A DNA stretch of 64,000 bases from Bdellovibrionales bacterium (GTDB lineage: Bacteria > Bdellovibrionota > Bdellovibrionia > Bdellovibrionales > Bdellovibrionaceae): NCBI GenBank assembly GCA_018266295.1, contig JAFEAQ010000011.1, forward strand, positions 719,626 through 783,625, given 5' to 3'. The notes under the pieces were generated by a model. The model made no database searches. It was not told the DNA's origin and worked only from the letters and a program-made list of their open reading frames with translations. This document shows, piece by piece, positions 53,026 to 61,073 of the stretch. The translations under genes and the position numbers were made by a program. Each line of letters opens with the position of its first letter. Within the stretch, counting starts at the first letter, position 1.

Positions 53026-53482
53026 ATTTCTTCGTCCAAGCCATTTCGATCTTACAAGAAACCGGTCTGTCATCACCCTCGCCATCTTTGACGGTCAGGC
53101 TGACAGCGGTCTTCGTCTTGGCCGTGTCTCCCATATCGATCTCTTGAACGATTTTGTAGGTGCCGGATTTATTGCGCGAAAGCACGTTCAATGACTTATT
53201 GAAAGTTCCGTTCGCGGCGCGCGGCCAGATCATGTATTGGCGCTCGGACCCAAACGTCAGAGCTTGGTTTCTGCCAACATTCGCAACGTATTTCACCTCA
53301 TCCAAAGTACGTCCGTTGCTGACAAGCTTTTGCTTGTTATGAATGACGATACCGTTGGCTTGGCAAGAGTACTTCGTTTGCAGAGCGAAGTCTTTTGGAG
53401 CACCCGCCGGAACTGCGTTCGCAGTGGTGAAAGTGCCGAAAATGAGGCCTAAAGCCAAAATTGGGCTAAATAGACGTTCCAT
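53024..53482 (-). CDS. secreted protein of unknown function
   Basis: A 152-residue protein; the ATG at 53482 has AGGAG eight bases upstream, preferred over the TTG at 53488. The signal peptide ends TTANAVPAG. The mature part is ~130 residues of alternating strands with two distant Cys (KYSCQANG; PVSCKIEM) likely forming one disulfide that closes an Ig-like or lipocalin-like fold. Not recognised. Confidence 0.65.
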   Translation of the reverse strand: MERLFSPILALGLIFGTFTTANAVPAGAPKDFALQTKYSCQANGIVIHNKQKLVSNGRTLDEVKYVANVGRNQALTFGSERQYMIWPRAANGTFNKSLNVLSRNKSGTYKIVQEIDMGDTAKTKTAVSLTVKDGEGDDRPVSCKIEMAWTKK

Positions 53483-53766
53483 AAGCAAATCTCCTTGAGC
53501 CGGAGCTCAGTATGTCTCAAATTAGCACAATCAGTGCCAGCATTCTCAAAACTGGACGCTCCCAGAGCCATTCCTCAGCCTAGGCCCAGCAAACAACCTA
53601 TTGTGTCGCTGGTTTTTACATCTGATCATGAAGATGTATACACCGGTATCCATGACAGCCCGTTTTTAGGTCTTAAATCCATCACGGTTGCGATGACGGT
53701 TTTTGTCACCTGGTGCCTGGTTTGCATTAAATCTTTTCGGGAGCTAACTTTTTTCGGGGGGAAACC

Positions 53767-55236
53767 ATGGGAATTCATAAACTGAATTCTTCAGTTGCAA
53801 CGGTCATTGTTGGATTGACCATTATCACGTTCGGATTCCAGAACTGTACCAAAGCGAGATTCGTTATCGATGAAGCGGCAAAGCAAAAAGCCCTCGGTGA
53901 CGGCAGCGTTTTCGGAACCACTCCTGGTGACGACGGCCAAATCGCAGGCGGTGGAAACACTCCGGGCGACGACGGTAATACTCCAGGCTCACGACCTGGT
54001 GATGATGGCTCCGTTCCTGGCGGCATGAACCCAGGTAACGACGGCTCTATGCCGAAATTCCCAGGCATGGGCAACGATCCAAACATGCCAAAATTCCCGG
54101 GCATGGGTAACGACCCAAATATGCCGGGCATGCCAACAACTGGTAACGACCCAAGCATGCCACGGATGCCGAGTGTTCCTGGTATGCCTACAACTGGTGA
54201 CGACACCGCTGTTCCAGGTGATGGTACTGCTATCACGGTGGTTCCAAATCCAGTTTGTGGACCAAGCATCACTTCAGGCCAAGCTTCTTTGCCGACTTCA
54301 AGCAAAGTGGTTGCGGTGCTCTTTAAGTCCGATAACTTCTCTGCAGGTGGCGCAACTGTGATCCAAGCTTGGGATGCAGAGCCAGATGTAACAAACATCC
54401 GTACGCAGCTCGCCTCTTTGAAGCCATTGTCTCTGAAATTATCTAAGACATTGGCGGCGGGTACTTACTCAGTAGTTATGTTTGATGCGAGCAAAGTAAA
54501 AGCTCCTTACAAATACGACTGGAGCGCCGGCCAGAATGTGATCGCACCTTTGCAGGATTCTATCGCGCACTTTGTCGATATGAATTCTACTTTCAAAGTT
54601 GATAGCTCTGGAAAACAAAAGGCCGTGCAATCTATGAACCTCTTAGTAGGTAAGCAAGGCGATGCCGCTTGCGCGACAGCGGGTTCTATTGACCCATTGT
54701 TGATTCAGTTGAAAACATCGACTCCACAGCCGATTGCTTTATCAGCTCCGGAAGATGGCGTGATGTTTGACTTGCTCGGCAACCGCTTGAACCACAAGAA
54801 AGTTCAGACTGCTTGGTTTGAATCTTCTAAGACAGAGAACTACTACTTAGTATTGCCTAATAAAGACGGCCTTGTTCTTGGCATCGATCAATTGTTCGGT
54901 GACGCGACTCTCGGTCCAGATGGCAAGTACGCTTCTCACGGTTTCGCAGCTCTCGCTAAGTACGACGACAGCGGTGATAAGGTCATCAGCGAAGACGACG
55001 AAGTGTTCTCACAACTCCGTCTGTGGAAAGACGACAACCTTGATGGTATCGCTCAACAATCTGAGCTGTACACTCTCGAAGAAAAAGGTGTTGTTGCCAT
55101 CGACTTGAGATTTGATAAGCGCTACAGAGAAACGGACAAACACGGTAACGTTACAAAATATAAATCCGTGGTTGTCATGAAAGATGGTCAATACGGTCTG
55201 GTCTATGACTTGTACCTGAGATACATCAACAAGTAA
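53767..55236 (+). CDS. secreted repeat protein with calcium-type loops
   Basis: A 489-residue protein with an N-terminal hydrophobic signal ending FGFQNC; the Cys27 context is not a standard lipobox but resembles other Bdellovibrio lipoprotein candidates. Residues ~55-95 carry PGDDG-type repeats, ~96-131 three 12-residue units (PKFPGMGNDPNM twice, then PGMPTTGNDPSM), and ~132-155 degenerate copies. The folded C-terminal part (~165-489) includes EF-hand-like loops (DDSGDKVISEDDE; LWKDDNLDGIAQQSEL) typical of Ca-binding VCBS/RTX-associated proteins. SD GGGGGG is 4 bases from the ATG. Probably a surface protein with a collagen-like stalk; function unknown. Confidence 0.75.
   Translation: MGIHKLNSSVATVIVGLTIITFGFQNCTKARFVIDEAAKQKALGDGSVFGTTPGDDGQIAGGGNTPGDDGNTPGSRPGDDGSVPGGMNPGNDGSMPKFPGMGNDPNMPKFPGMGNDPNMPGMPTTGNDPSMPRMPSVPGMPTTGDDTAVPGDGTAITVVPNPVCGPSITSGQASLPTSSKVVAVLFKSDNFSAGGATVIQAWDAEPDVTNIRTQLASLKPLSLKLSKTLAAGTYSVVMFDASKVKAPYKYDWSAGQNVIAPLQDSIAHFVDMNSTFKVDSSGKQKAVQSMNLLVGKQGDAACATAGSIDPLLIQLKTSTPQPIALSAPEDGVMFDLLGNRLNHKKVQTAWFESSKTENYYLVLPNKDGLVLGIDQLFGDATLGPDGKYASHGFAALAKYDDSGDKVISEDDEVFSQLRLWKDDNLDGIAQQSELYTLEEKGVVAIDLRFDKRYRETDKHGNVTKYKSVVVMKDGQYGLVYDLYLRYINK
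54052..54159 (+). repeat. 36-bp tandem repeat encoding a 12-residue unit
   Basis: Three 36-bp units (54052-54087, 54088-54123, 54124-54159) encode PKFPGMGNDPNM, PKFPGMGNDPNM and PGMPTTGNDPSM. The first two are identical in protein but differ at several third positions, so the duplication is not recent. Confidence 0.8.
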
Positions 55237-55263
55237 GACGGAAACAGAATCTAAGGGTAAAAT

Positions 55264-55296
55264 AAAAAAGGGTCGTTCGGAGAACGGCCCTTTTTC
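55264..55296. terminator. bidirectional terminator
   Basis: AAAAAGGGTCGTTC and GAACGGCCCTTTTT form a long stem (one G-T pair) between the repeat protein (+) and the dienelactone hydrolase (-). Confidence 0.88.
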
Positions 55297-55316
55297 TTTT
55301 TTACTGACGGCCTCAA

Positions 55317-56102
55317 TTATTTCGTAATCGGCGCCACCTCATTGAGGAAATCCAGGAACGCCACCATCGAGCGACGGTCAGAAACCGGGTTGTAAGCCGC
55401 ACCCTTGCTCATGTCATTGCCGGCTTGAGGGTTGGTAAAGGCATGAACCGTGCCGCTATAGCTGATGAATTGATAATCCACCTTCGCATCGTCCATCTCT
55501 TTTTGAAATCCAGGAACCTCTGGCTTCACGTTTGGATCCAAAGCTCCGTGCAACACTAACAACTTCGCTTTGAAGTTCTTAGCTGCGTCTTGTGGATTCG
55601 GAGTTGAAAGTCCACCGTGGAAACTCACAACACCCGCCAGAGGCAAGCCCGCACGACCCATCTCGAGCGCCACAGTTCCGCCAAAGCAGTAACCCATTGC
55701 GATCATCTTACTGGAGTCAACATAAGGCTTTGTCTTGATAAAATCATATCCCGCTTTTGCTCGCTCACGCATCAGCTTGCGATTGTCTTTGTACTTGCTT
55801 GCTTCTTTCGCGGCCTCAGGTCCTTGCGCAGGACGCACGCCCTTACCATAGATATCCATGGCAAACGCCACGTAACCTTTTTCAGCAAGCTCTTTGGCGC
55901 GGCCTTTGACGTAATCACCAAGCCCCGTCCACTCATGAACAATCATAATCACGGGACGCTTGCCCTTAATACTGCTGTCGTAAGCAATATAGCCTTCGAG
56001 AGTCGTGTCGCCTTGTTTGTATTCGACAGTTTCAGTTTTGATCTCTGCACGGGCAACAAAGGCACCGAGGAGAAGGATGAGTGTTAGAAATGCATGTTTC
56101 AC
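55317..56102 (-). CDS. secreted dienelactone hydrolase family protein
   Basis: A 261-residue alpha/beta hydrolase. I set the start at a GTG (56102) because AAGGAG lies six bases upstream and it gives a clean signal peptide (KHAFLTLILLLGAFVARAE); the open frame goes to 56159. The DLH triad is visible: nucleophile C139 (MGYCFGG), D189 (HGALDPNV) and H220 (GTVHAF), with E57 (VHEW) as the Cys partner. Relatives open lactone rings or cleave esters; the true substrate is unclear. Predicted periplasmic. Monocistronic, with a terminator in the downstream gap. Confidence 0.88.
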   Translation of the reverse strand: MKHAFLTLILLLGAFVARAEIKTETVEYKQGDTTLEGYIAYDSSIKGKRPVIMIVHEWTGLGDYVKGRAKELAEKGYVAFAMDIYGKGVRPAQGPEAAKEASKYKDNRKLMRERAKAGYDFIKTKPYVDSSKMIAMGYCFGGTVALEMGRAGLPLAGVVSFHGGLSTPNPQDAAKNFKAKLLVLHGALDPNVKPEVPGFQKEMDDAKVDYQFISYSGTVHAFTNPQAGNDMSKGAAYNPVSDRRSMVAFLDFLNEVAPITK

Positions 56103-56282
56103 GCTGAACTCCTTTTGTATGCTAAATAAGGAAGCATTCCGCGCCGGAGATGTAAACAACTAGCCTAATTTCTGTGCTTTTTTTGATTTTCCGCAGAATG
56201 GAGTGCTTATTTACTGGGCGCTGGACCTAAGTCCCGCGTCAAGGGTCAAGGACCACTAGACAAAGTTTTGCTGTAGCGTGGT

Positions 56283-57338
56283 ATGATACATCCTACATCT
56301 ATGACCACAATCCTTCTCTTATTTTGCGTTACTCTCCTCATTTCATTCACGTGTTCACTCTTGGAAGCTGTGATCCTTTCCGTTTCACCTGCTTACGTGG
56401 CAGTGGCTGTGCAAAACAAAAAGCGTAGCGGTTTACTTCTTCAGCATCTGAAAGAAAACCTCGACCGTCCTCTTTCCGCGATTCTGACTTTGAATACGAT
56501 TTCTCACACTCTGGGATCTTCGGCGATTGCTTTCAAAGTTCAACAGCTTTACGGCGAAGACTTTGTCACATTGTCTTCTTTCATTCTGACATTCATGATC
56601 TTGATCGTGTCTGAAGTTTTGCCAAAAAGTATTGGTGCTTCTTACTGGAAAGTGATTGCACCTTTTGCGGCTTATTTGATCCAAGCAATGATCTTCGTTC
56701 TTTACCCGCTGGTGAGCTTTTCACAATTCGTCGGCAAACTTGTTTCAAAGCCTGACGTTCCTGAGGTCACTCGTGAAGAGATGATCATGACGGCCGAGCT
56801 CGGTGCTGAAGAAGGTACTCTCAAGACAAAAGAATCTAATGTTATTAAGAATCTTTTGATGCTCGATAAGATCTACGTTTCTGATATCATGACTCCGCGA
56901 TCTGTTTTCTTTGCGCTGGAAGCCGATATCACGGTCGATGAAGTTGTGAATAAGTATGTCCCTCTGCGCTTTTCACGTATTCCGGTTTATCGCGACAGCT
57001 TGGATAACATTATCGGTATTACTCACCGTTATAAAATCCTTGAAGCTTCGTCAGATGATCAGCACACGCGAAAAGTTTCAGATCTCGTGACGCCAATCGC
57101 TTCTGTGTCTGAGCGTCTAACAGTGGCTCAGGTTTTAGATTTCTTCATTAAAGAAAAAGAACACTTGGCGCTTGCAGTAGATGAATACGGCGTGACGACG
57201 GGTCTTGTCACTCTTGAGGATGCTGTTGAAACCCTTCTGGGTGTTGAGATCGTTGATGAATTCGATAATATCGAAGACATGCGCAAATACGCGTTGGACC
57301 AGTGGCAGATTCGCAAGAAACAACTCCGCCGTAGCTAA
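56283..57338 (+). CDS. CNNM/CorC-type transporter-associated protein with CBS pair
   Basis: A 351-residue protein. The N-terminal ~160 residues form a CNNM domain with three to four membrane segments (LLLFCVTLLISFTCSLLEA, ILTLNTISHTLGSSAIA, FMILIVSEVLPKSIGA). After a linker with REEMIMTAELGAEEG come two CBS domains (~200-320): VSDIMTPRSVFFALEAD and LALAVDEYGVTTGLVTLEDAVETLLGVEIVDE. The CorC_HlyC domain is absent, so it is a short form. Relatives are linked to Mg2+/Co2+ transport. No clear SD lies before the ATG; Met7 (56301) is an alternative. Followed by cutA after 8 bp. Confidence 0.88.
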   Translation: MIHPTSMTTILLLFCVTLLISFTCSLLEAVILSVSPAYVAVAVQNKKRSGLLLQHLKENLDRPLSAILTLNTISHTLGSSAIAFKVQQLYGEDFVTLSSFILTFMILIVSEVLPKSIGASYWKVIAPFAAYLIQAMIFVLYPLVSFSQFVGKLVSKPDVPEVTREEMIMTAELGAEEGTLKTKESNVIKNLLMLDKIYVSDIMTPRSVFFALEADITVDEVVNKYVPLRFSRIPVYRDSLDNIIGITHRYKILEASSDDQHTRKVSDLVTPIASVSERLTVAQVLDFFIKEKEHLALAVDEYGVTTGLVTLEDAVETLLGVEIVDEFDNIEDMRKYALDQWQIRKKQLRRS

Positions 57339-57346
57339 GGGGATTT

Positions 57347-57667
57347 ATGGCCGACGATATATGCCTGTACTACGTCACCTGCCCCGATACTGAGACCGCA
57401 AAGAAAATCTCGATGACAATGCTTGAAGAAGGCCTCATTGCCTGCGCAAATATTTTACCGGGCATGGAGTCTTTGTATTGGTGGGAAGGCAAAATCGATT
57501 CTGCCAAAGAAGTGGTTTTGATTCTGAAATCCACCACTGCCCTTTCTGCGCGCATTACTGCTCGCGTTGAGTCTCTGCACCCCTATAACACGCCTTGTAT
57601 TCTGACTCTTCCGATTGAAAAAGGTTCTGAAGCATATATAAGATGGCTCAAAGGGAGCCTCTTTTAA
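57347..57667 (+). CDS. cutA: divalent-cation tolerance protein CutA
   Basis: A 106-residue trimeric CutA1 protein: YVTCPDTETAKKISMTMLEEGLIACANIL at the N-terminus, the YWWEGKI signature (~44-50) and HPYNTPCILTLPI near the C-terminus. Family members are linked to copper tolerance, although the mechanism is disputed. SD AAGGGGA. It lies between the CNNM/CBS gene and pyrE and shares a TAATG overlap with the latter, so the three form an operon. Confidence 0.95.
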   Translation: MADDICLYYVTCPDTETAKKISMTMLEEGLIACANILPGMESLYWWEGKIDSAKEVVLILKSTTALSARITARVESLHPYNTPCILTLPIEKGSEAYIRWLKGSLF

Positions 57668-58191
57668 TGCACAAAAAAGAACTCGCACAAAAGATCTACG
57701 AAGTGGCCCATCTCACGGGCGAATTTAAACTCCGATCCGGTACAACTTCTAACGAATACTTCGACAAATATCGCTTCGAAGCTCGTCCTGAATTGCTGAA
57801 CGAGATTGCCTTGCACATGCGCGCACTGATTCCTCCCGGAACTCAAGCTCTCGCGGCGCTTGAAATGGGTGGCATTCCTGTGGCGACGGCTTTATCGCTC
57901 ATTACAGGCATTCCTTGCGTCTTTGTTCGCAAAAAGGCAAAGGATTACGGCACTTGCCAGTTTGCCGAAGGGCTCGATATTAAGGGCCTTCAGCTCTGTA
58001 TCATCGAAGACGTCGTTACCACCGGTGGCCAGGTTTTGCTCAGCACGGAAGATTTGCGTTCAATGGGCGCAAAAGTAGCTGACGTTTTGTGTGTGATTCA
58101 CAGAGGCGGCGGCGAAGAAAAACTCAAGGCGGCGGGTTTGAAGCTCGGTGCGCTCTTTGAATCTGAAGAACTCAAAGCTCATTTAAAATAA
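57667..58191 (+). CDS. pyrE: orotate phosphoribosyltransferase
   Basis: A 174-residue OPRTase. The PRPP-binding loop is LCIIEDVVTTGGQ (~113-125), and the N-terminal FKLRSGTTSNEYFDKYRF and VRKKAKDYGTCQFAEG segments bind orotate and PRPP. It converts orotate to orotidine 5'-phosphate in pyrimidine synthesis. The ATG at 57667 overlaps the cutA stop (TAATG) and gives the standard N-terminus; the open frame extends to 57643. No other pyr genes are near. Confidence 0.94.
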   Translation: MHKKELAQKIYEVAHLTGEFKLRSGTTSNEYFDKYRFEARPELLNEIALHMRALIPPGTQALAALEMGGIPVATALSLITGIPCVFVRKKAKDYGTCQFAEGLDIKGLQLCIIEDVVTTGGQVLLSTEDLRSMGAKVADVLCVIHRGGGEEKLKAAGLKLGALFESEELKAHLK

Positions 58192-58302
58192 ATCCCTGGA
58201 CTAAAGCTCAGGCCGGAACAGTTTCACCTGGAACCCGGCCTTGTGAGAGCAGACCACTCTAAAGCATACTATCCTTATAGAATCTTTCATGAAGGAGACG
58301 TC

Positions 58303-59175
58303 ATGCTTCGTTTCGCAAAATCCGTAGCCGCGGCTAGTCTTATCGTTTTACCTGCAATTTCTTTTGCGGCTCGCGATGGTCAATTTTTAGATACCGCAGA
58401 ATTAAAATGCATTTCTGATGGTATGGAAGTCGCTACTTCTCAAAATGGTGGACTTGGCCTGACTCCTTCTCCAAAATTTTTAGCACTCGTTGGCTTTGGC
58501 ATGCAGAGATTCCAAAAAGACACGAATGGAAACGCCGGCTTGGACCGCGAGACCTATCAGCAAAAAGTGATCGAGTTCATTCAGGCTAATGGTTACTGCC
58601 TAGCAGAGGCTGTGGATGGCGCTGGGCAACCTACAAAGCGTGATGGCTACGGCGGCATCAAAGGCAGCGATCAAAAAGAGCCTGACCGCTTGGCCTTGAT
58701 CGTTCTTGGCACCGGGACAAAACGTGTGAACGACAATCTCTCTCAGAACCAGTTTACAACAAAAGAAATTGACCAAACAGTGAAGCTTTTGGGCTTTAAA
58801 GACATCGATCAAATCAAAGCAATCTTCCAAAATGATAATTTCTCAGGTCAAACACCGGCGCAACGCCAGGAGTTTTTCCAGAAAGCGATCGCTGATAATG
58901 GCCGCTATAGCGACGGCTTGAAAGAGTGCTTTAATCAAATGAAAAACATGGAAAAGCTCAGTCCTGTCTACAATCACAACGGTAAACGTAGCCCACAGAG
59001 CATCAAGGTTTGTGAAACCTTGGCAGACGAGTGCGGCTTGCCAGACAAAAAATTCTGCTCTCTGAGCGTTCAGATCAATAGAAAGTCTGTGGGTGGCCAG
59101 CCTGTGAAAACGGCGCCAGCGAAAACCGGCCCAAGCATCTATGACGGCGTGGGCGGCAGCGGCGGCGCTCAGTAA
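58303..59175 (+). CDS. secreted protein of unknown function
   Basis: A 290-residue protein. The start at 58303 follows AAGGAG and gives a signal peptide (MLRFAKSVAAASLIVLPAISFA); the open frame begins at 58243. The mature protein is helix-rich with six cysteines, four of them clustered in the C-terminal third (KECFNQM; VCETLADECG; FCSLSV). A region resembling EF-hand-poor helices (QKDTNGNAGLDRETYQQKV) contains a DTNGNAGLD loop that could bind calcium. The C-terminus is a Gly/Ser/Pro tail (YDGVGGSGGAQ). Not recognised. Its stop abuts the convergent methyltransferase stop. Confidence 0.65.
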   Translation: MLRFAKSVAAASLIVLPAISFAARDGQFLDTAELKCISDGMEVATSQNGGLGLTPSPKFLALVGFGMQRFQKDTNGNAGLDRETYQQKVIEFIQANGYCLAEAVDGAGQPTKRDGYGGIKGSDQKEPDRLALIVLGTGTKRVNDNLSQNQFTTKEIDQTVKLLGFKDIDQIKAIFQNDNFSGQTPAQRQEFFQKAIADNGRYSDGLKECFNQMKNMEKLSPVYNHNGKRSPQSIKVCETLADECGLPDKKFCSLSVQINRKSVGGQPVKTAPAKTGPSIYDGVGGSGGAQ

Positions 59176-60018
59176 TTATTTTTCAGCTACGATATAGGCG
59201 ATCCAGCTGTCGCAGGATTCGCCTTTTTCAGTGCGGGTGAAAACACCGTCACCTGACCCGTCTTTCGCAGTTCCTTCCCAGTACACATGAGTTTTCTTGA
59301 AACCCACTTCGCTCATAATTTCGCGAAGTTCAGGAATAGACCACAGACGCCAGTCGTAAGTGAAAACCTTTTCGATCTTCTGCCCACCAACTCTGAAATG
59401 AATATAGAAAAGAGCTTCGCCACTCACTGGATCGTAATTGCTCTGATCCCAGTAGTAAGTAAAGCCATCAAGTTTGATTGTATCTTCAATCGGCCCCTGA
59501 CATTGTGAACCGCCGAAACAGTCCACCAAAAAGATGCCCTCTTTACCGAGCGTCTTGTAAACATTGGCAAAGTATAGCTTCATCACTTCACGGGATTTAA
59601 AACAGAAGTAAGAAAAATTCATCGCTGCAACGATATCTGCCTTCGGCAAATTCGGCTGAAGCACATTGCGCTCATGAAGAGTCATGCGCTTTTGCTGCTC
59701 GGGTTTTAGCTTCGACAGATAATGAGTTTTTCCGTAAGCCATTGGCTCCGGATCAAGATCAATACCGATTGCCTCGTGACGAGGATTCAGCTTAATCCAT
59801 TCTGTCGACAACGCAAAAGTTCCGCAAAAGTCTTCGCGGAACGTCCGTGCATTGCGCTTTTTCAATTCTTTGTAAGTATCACGGATAAAGACTACGTCAT
59901 TTTCCGCGGATTGAACCGCACGACGATAAAAATCGTATTTATCAAACACGATGCGTGCGCGTTTTTTATTTACGCGACGACGCACTTTCTTACGGTGAGG
60001 TTCAATCTTCACTGCCAT
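59176..60018 (-). CDS. SAM-dependent methyltransferase coupled to the E1 genes
   Basis: A 280-residue class I methyltransferase. A very basic N-terminus (HRKKVRRRVNKKRAR) precedes the fold. The SAM-binding region is FREDFCGTFALSTEWI (~60-75, atypical motif I) with AIGIDLDPEPMAYG (~83-96); DIVAAMNFSYFCF (~128-140) and GIFLVDCFGG follow. Substrate unknown. The ATG overlaps the E1 beta stop (TAATG), so it is translated with the dehydrogenase; this may reflect modification of the enzyme or only operon economy. Confidence 0.85.
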   Translation of the reverse strand: MAVKIEPHRKKVRRRVNKKRARIVFDKYDFYRRAVQSAENDVVFIRDTYKELKKRNARTFREDFCGTFALSTEWIKLNPRHEAIGIDLDPEPMAYGKTHYLSKLKPEQQKRMTLHERNVLQPNLPKADIVAAMNFSYFCFKSREVMKLYFANVYKTLGKEGIFLVDCFGGSQCQGPIEDTIKLDGFTYYWDQSNYDPVSGEALFYIHFRVGGQKIEKVFTYDWRLWSIPELREIMSEVGFKKTHVYWEGTAKDGSGDGVFTRTEKGESCDSWIAYIVAEK

Positions 60019-61073
60019 TATGGAACTTCCGCTACGATCTCACGGATCGCTGTTTCGATGTCTGCCATTTGAGGAACTGAATTCTTCTCGAGGTTCGGCG
60101 ACAAACCGATGCCTGGAAGATTCTTACCCGCTACAACGCGAGGACGAGCCATCAAGCTATAGAAACATTCTTGAGTCGTTCTGTAAGCCAAATGCTCACC
60201 GAAGTTTGTCACTTCAGTGTCTTCATTCACAAATAATACGCGGCCTGTTTTTTCAACAGACGACTTAATCATTTGCCAGTCGTATGGATAGATAGAACGA
60301 AGATCGATCACTTCAACAGAGATGCCTTCGTCCGCCAATTTCTTAGCAACATCATCACACAAATGAACCATGCGGCTGTAAGTAACAACCGTGATGTGCT
60401 CACCCGCATGAGTGATTTTACCTTTACCGATAGGTACGATGTATTCTTCGAGCTCCGGCCATTTCGCTTTCCAGTTGGCAAAGTTCTGAACTGGTTTATC
60501 GATCATCGACTTAAGCTCTTTTTCATCCGCAGGTTCGCCAGGGATCAATTCATCACCTTTATGGCGCATCAAAGCTTTTGATTTAAGATATAATACTGGA
60601 TTCGGATCCTGAATCGCCGCCAGCATCAAGCCGTAAGCGTCGAGAGGATTTGAAGGCATCACGATCTTCCAGCCTGGCAAGCGAGACGCCCACGCATCGA
60701 AAGAGTGCGAGTGGTAAACGGAACCAAAGATTCCTGCGCCCACTGGAGTCATCACAACCATCGGTAATTCAACTTGTCCGTTCGTCACCCACAAAGTATT
60801 GCCGGCGATTTTGAGCAAATCGATGGTATTGAAAATATAATCTGCAAATTGGATCTCAGCCACGCAACGGTCACCCGTCATCGCAATACCCATCGCCATG
60901 CTGATGATACCGCGTTCATCCAGCGGAGAGTTCCAAGCTGTCTTCAAACCTTGAGTCGCTGTGAAAACACCGCCGAGAGGCGCGCCCACGTCTTGACCGA
61001 AGATATCTTTAACACCGAGATGTTTTTCACCATAGTGAAGGGCCATTCTGATGGCCTGTGCTACGCTAGCCAT
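60018..61073 (-). CDS. 2-oxoacid dehydrogenase E1 component, beta subunit
   Basis: A 351-residue E1 beta subunit of the pyruvate or branched-chain 2-oxoacid dehydrogenase family. Domain 1 (~1-180) has LGVKDIFGQDVGAPLGGVF, SPLDERGIISMAMGIAM, CVAEIQFADY and PVGAGIFGSVYHSHSFDAW; the C-terminal transketolase_C domain (~225-345) includes VVTYSRMVHLCDDVA, VEVIDLRSIYPYD and NFGEHLAYRT. The start at 61073 uses a TAATG overlap with the alpha gene. It works with the alpha subunit to decarboxylate a 2-oxoacid on thiamine diphosphate. E2 and E3 are not in the window. Confidence 0.92.
   Translation of the reverse strand: MASVAQAIRMALHYGEKHLGVKDIFGQDVGAPLGGVFTATQGLKTAWNSPLDERGIISMAMGIAMTGDRCVAEIQFADYIFNTIDLLKIAGNTLWVTNGQVELPMVVMTPVGAGIFGSVYHSHSFDAWASRLPGWKIVMPSNPLDAYGLMLAAIQDPNPVLYLKSKALMRHKGDELIPGEPADEKELKSMIDKPVQNFANWKAKWPELEEYIVPIGKGKITHAGEHITVVTYSRMVHLCDDVAKKLADEGISVEVIDLRSIYPYDWQMIKSSVEKTGRVLFVNEDTEVTNFGEHLAYRTTQECFYSLMARPRVVAGKNLPGIGLSPNLEKNSVPQMADIETAIREIVAEVP

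Noticed and set aside
53495-53785. 96-codon plus-strand frame in the gap before the repeat protein
   Set aside because: No SD, no protein-like pattern, and it runs into the start of the real gene. The 53483-53766 gap holds divergent promoters only, and I see no clear elements in it.
53940-54180. CRISPR-like or satellite repeat
   Set aside because: The repeat is in frame within a coding sequence with no spacers; it encodes a protein stalk.
58211-58241. Hairpin AGGCCGG...CCGGCCT after pyrE as a terminator
   Set aside because: The stem is plausible but the loop is long and no T-tract follows, so I do not list it as a terminator.
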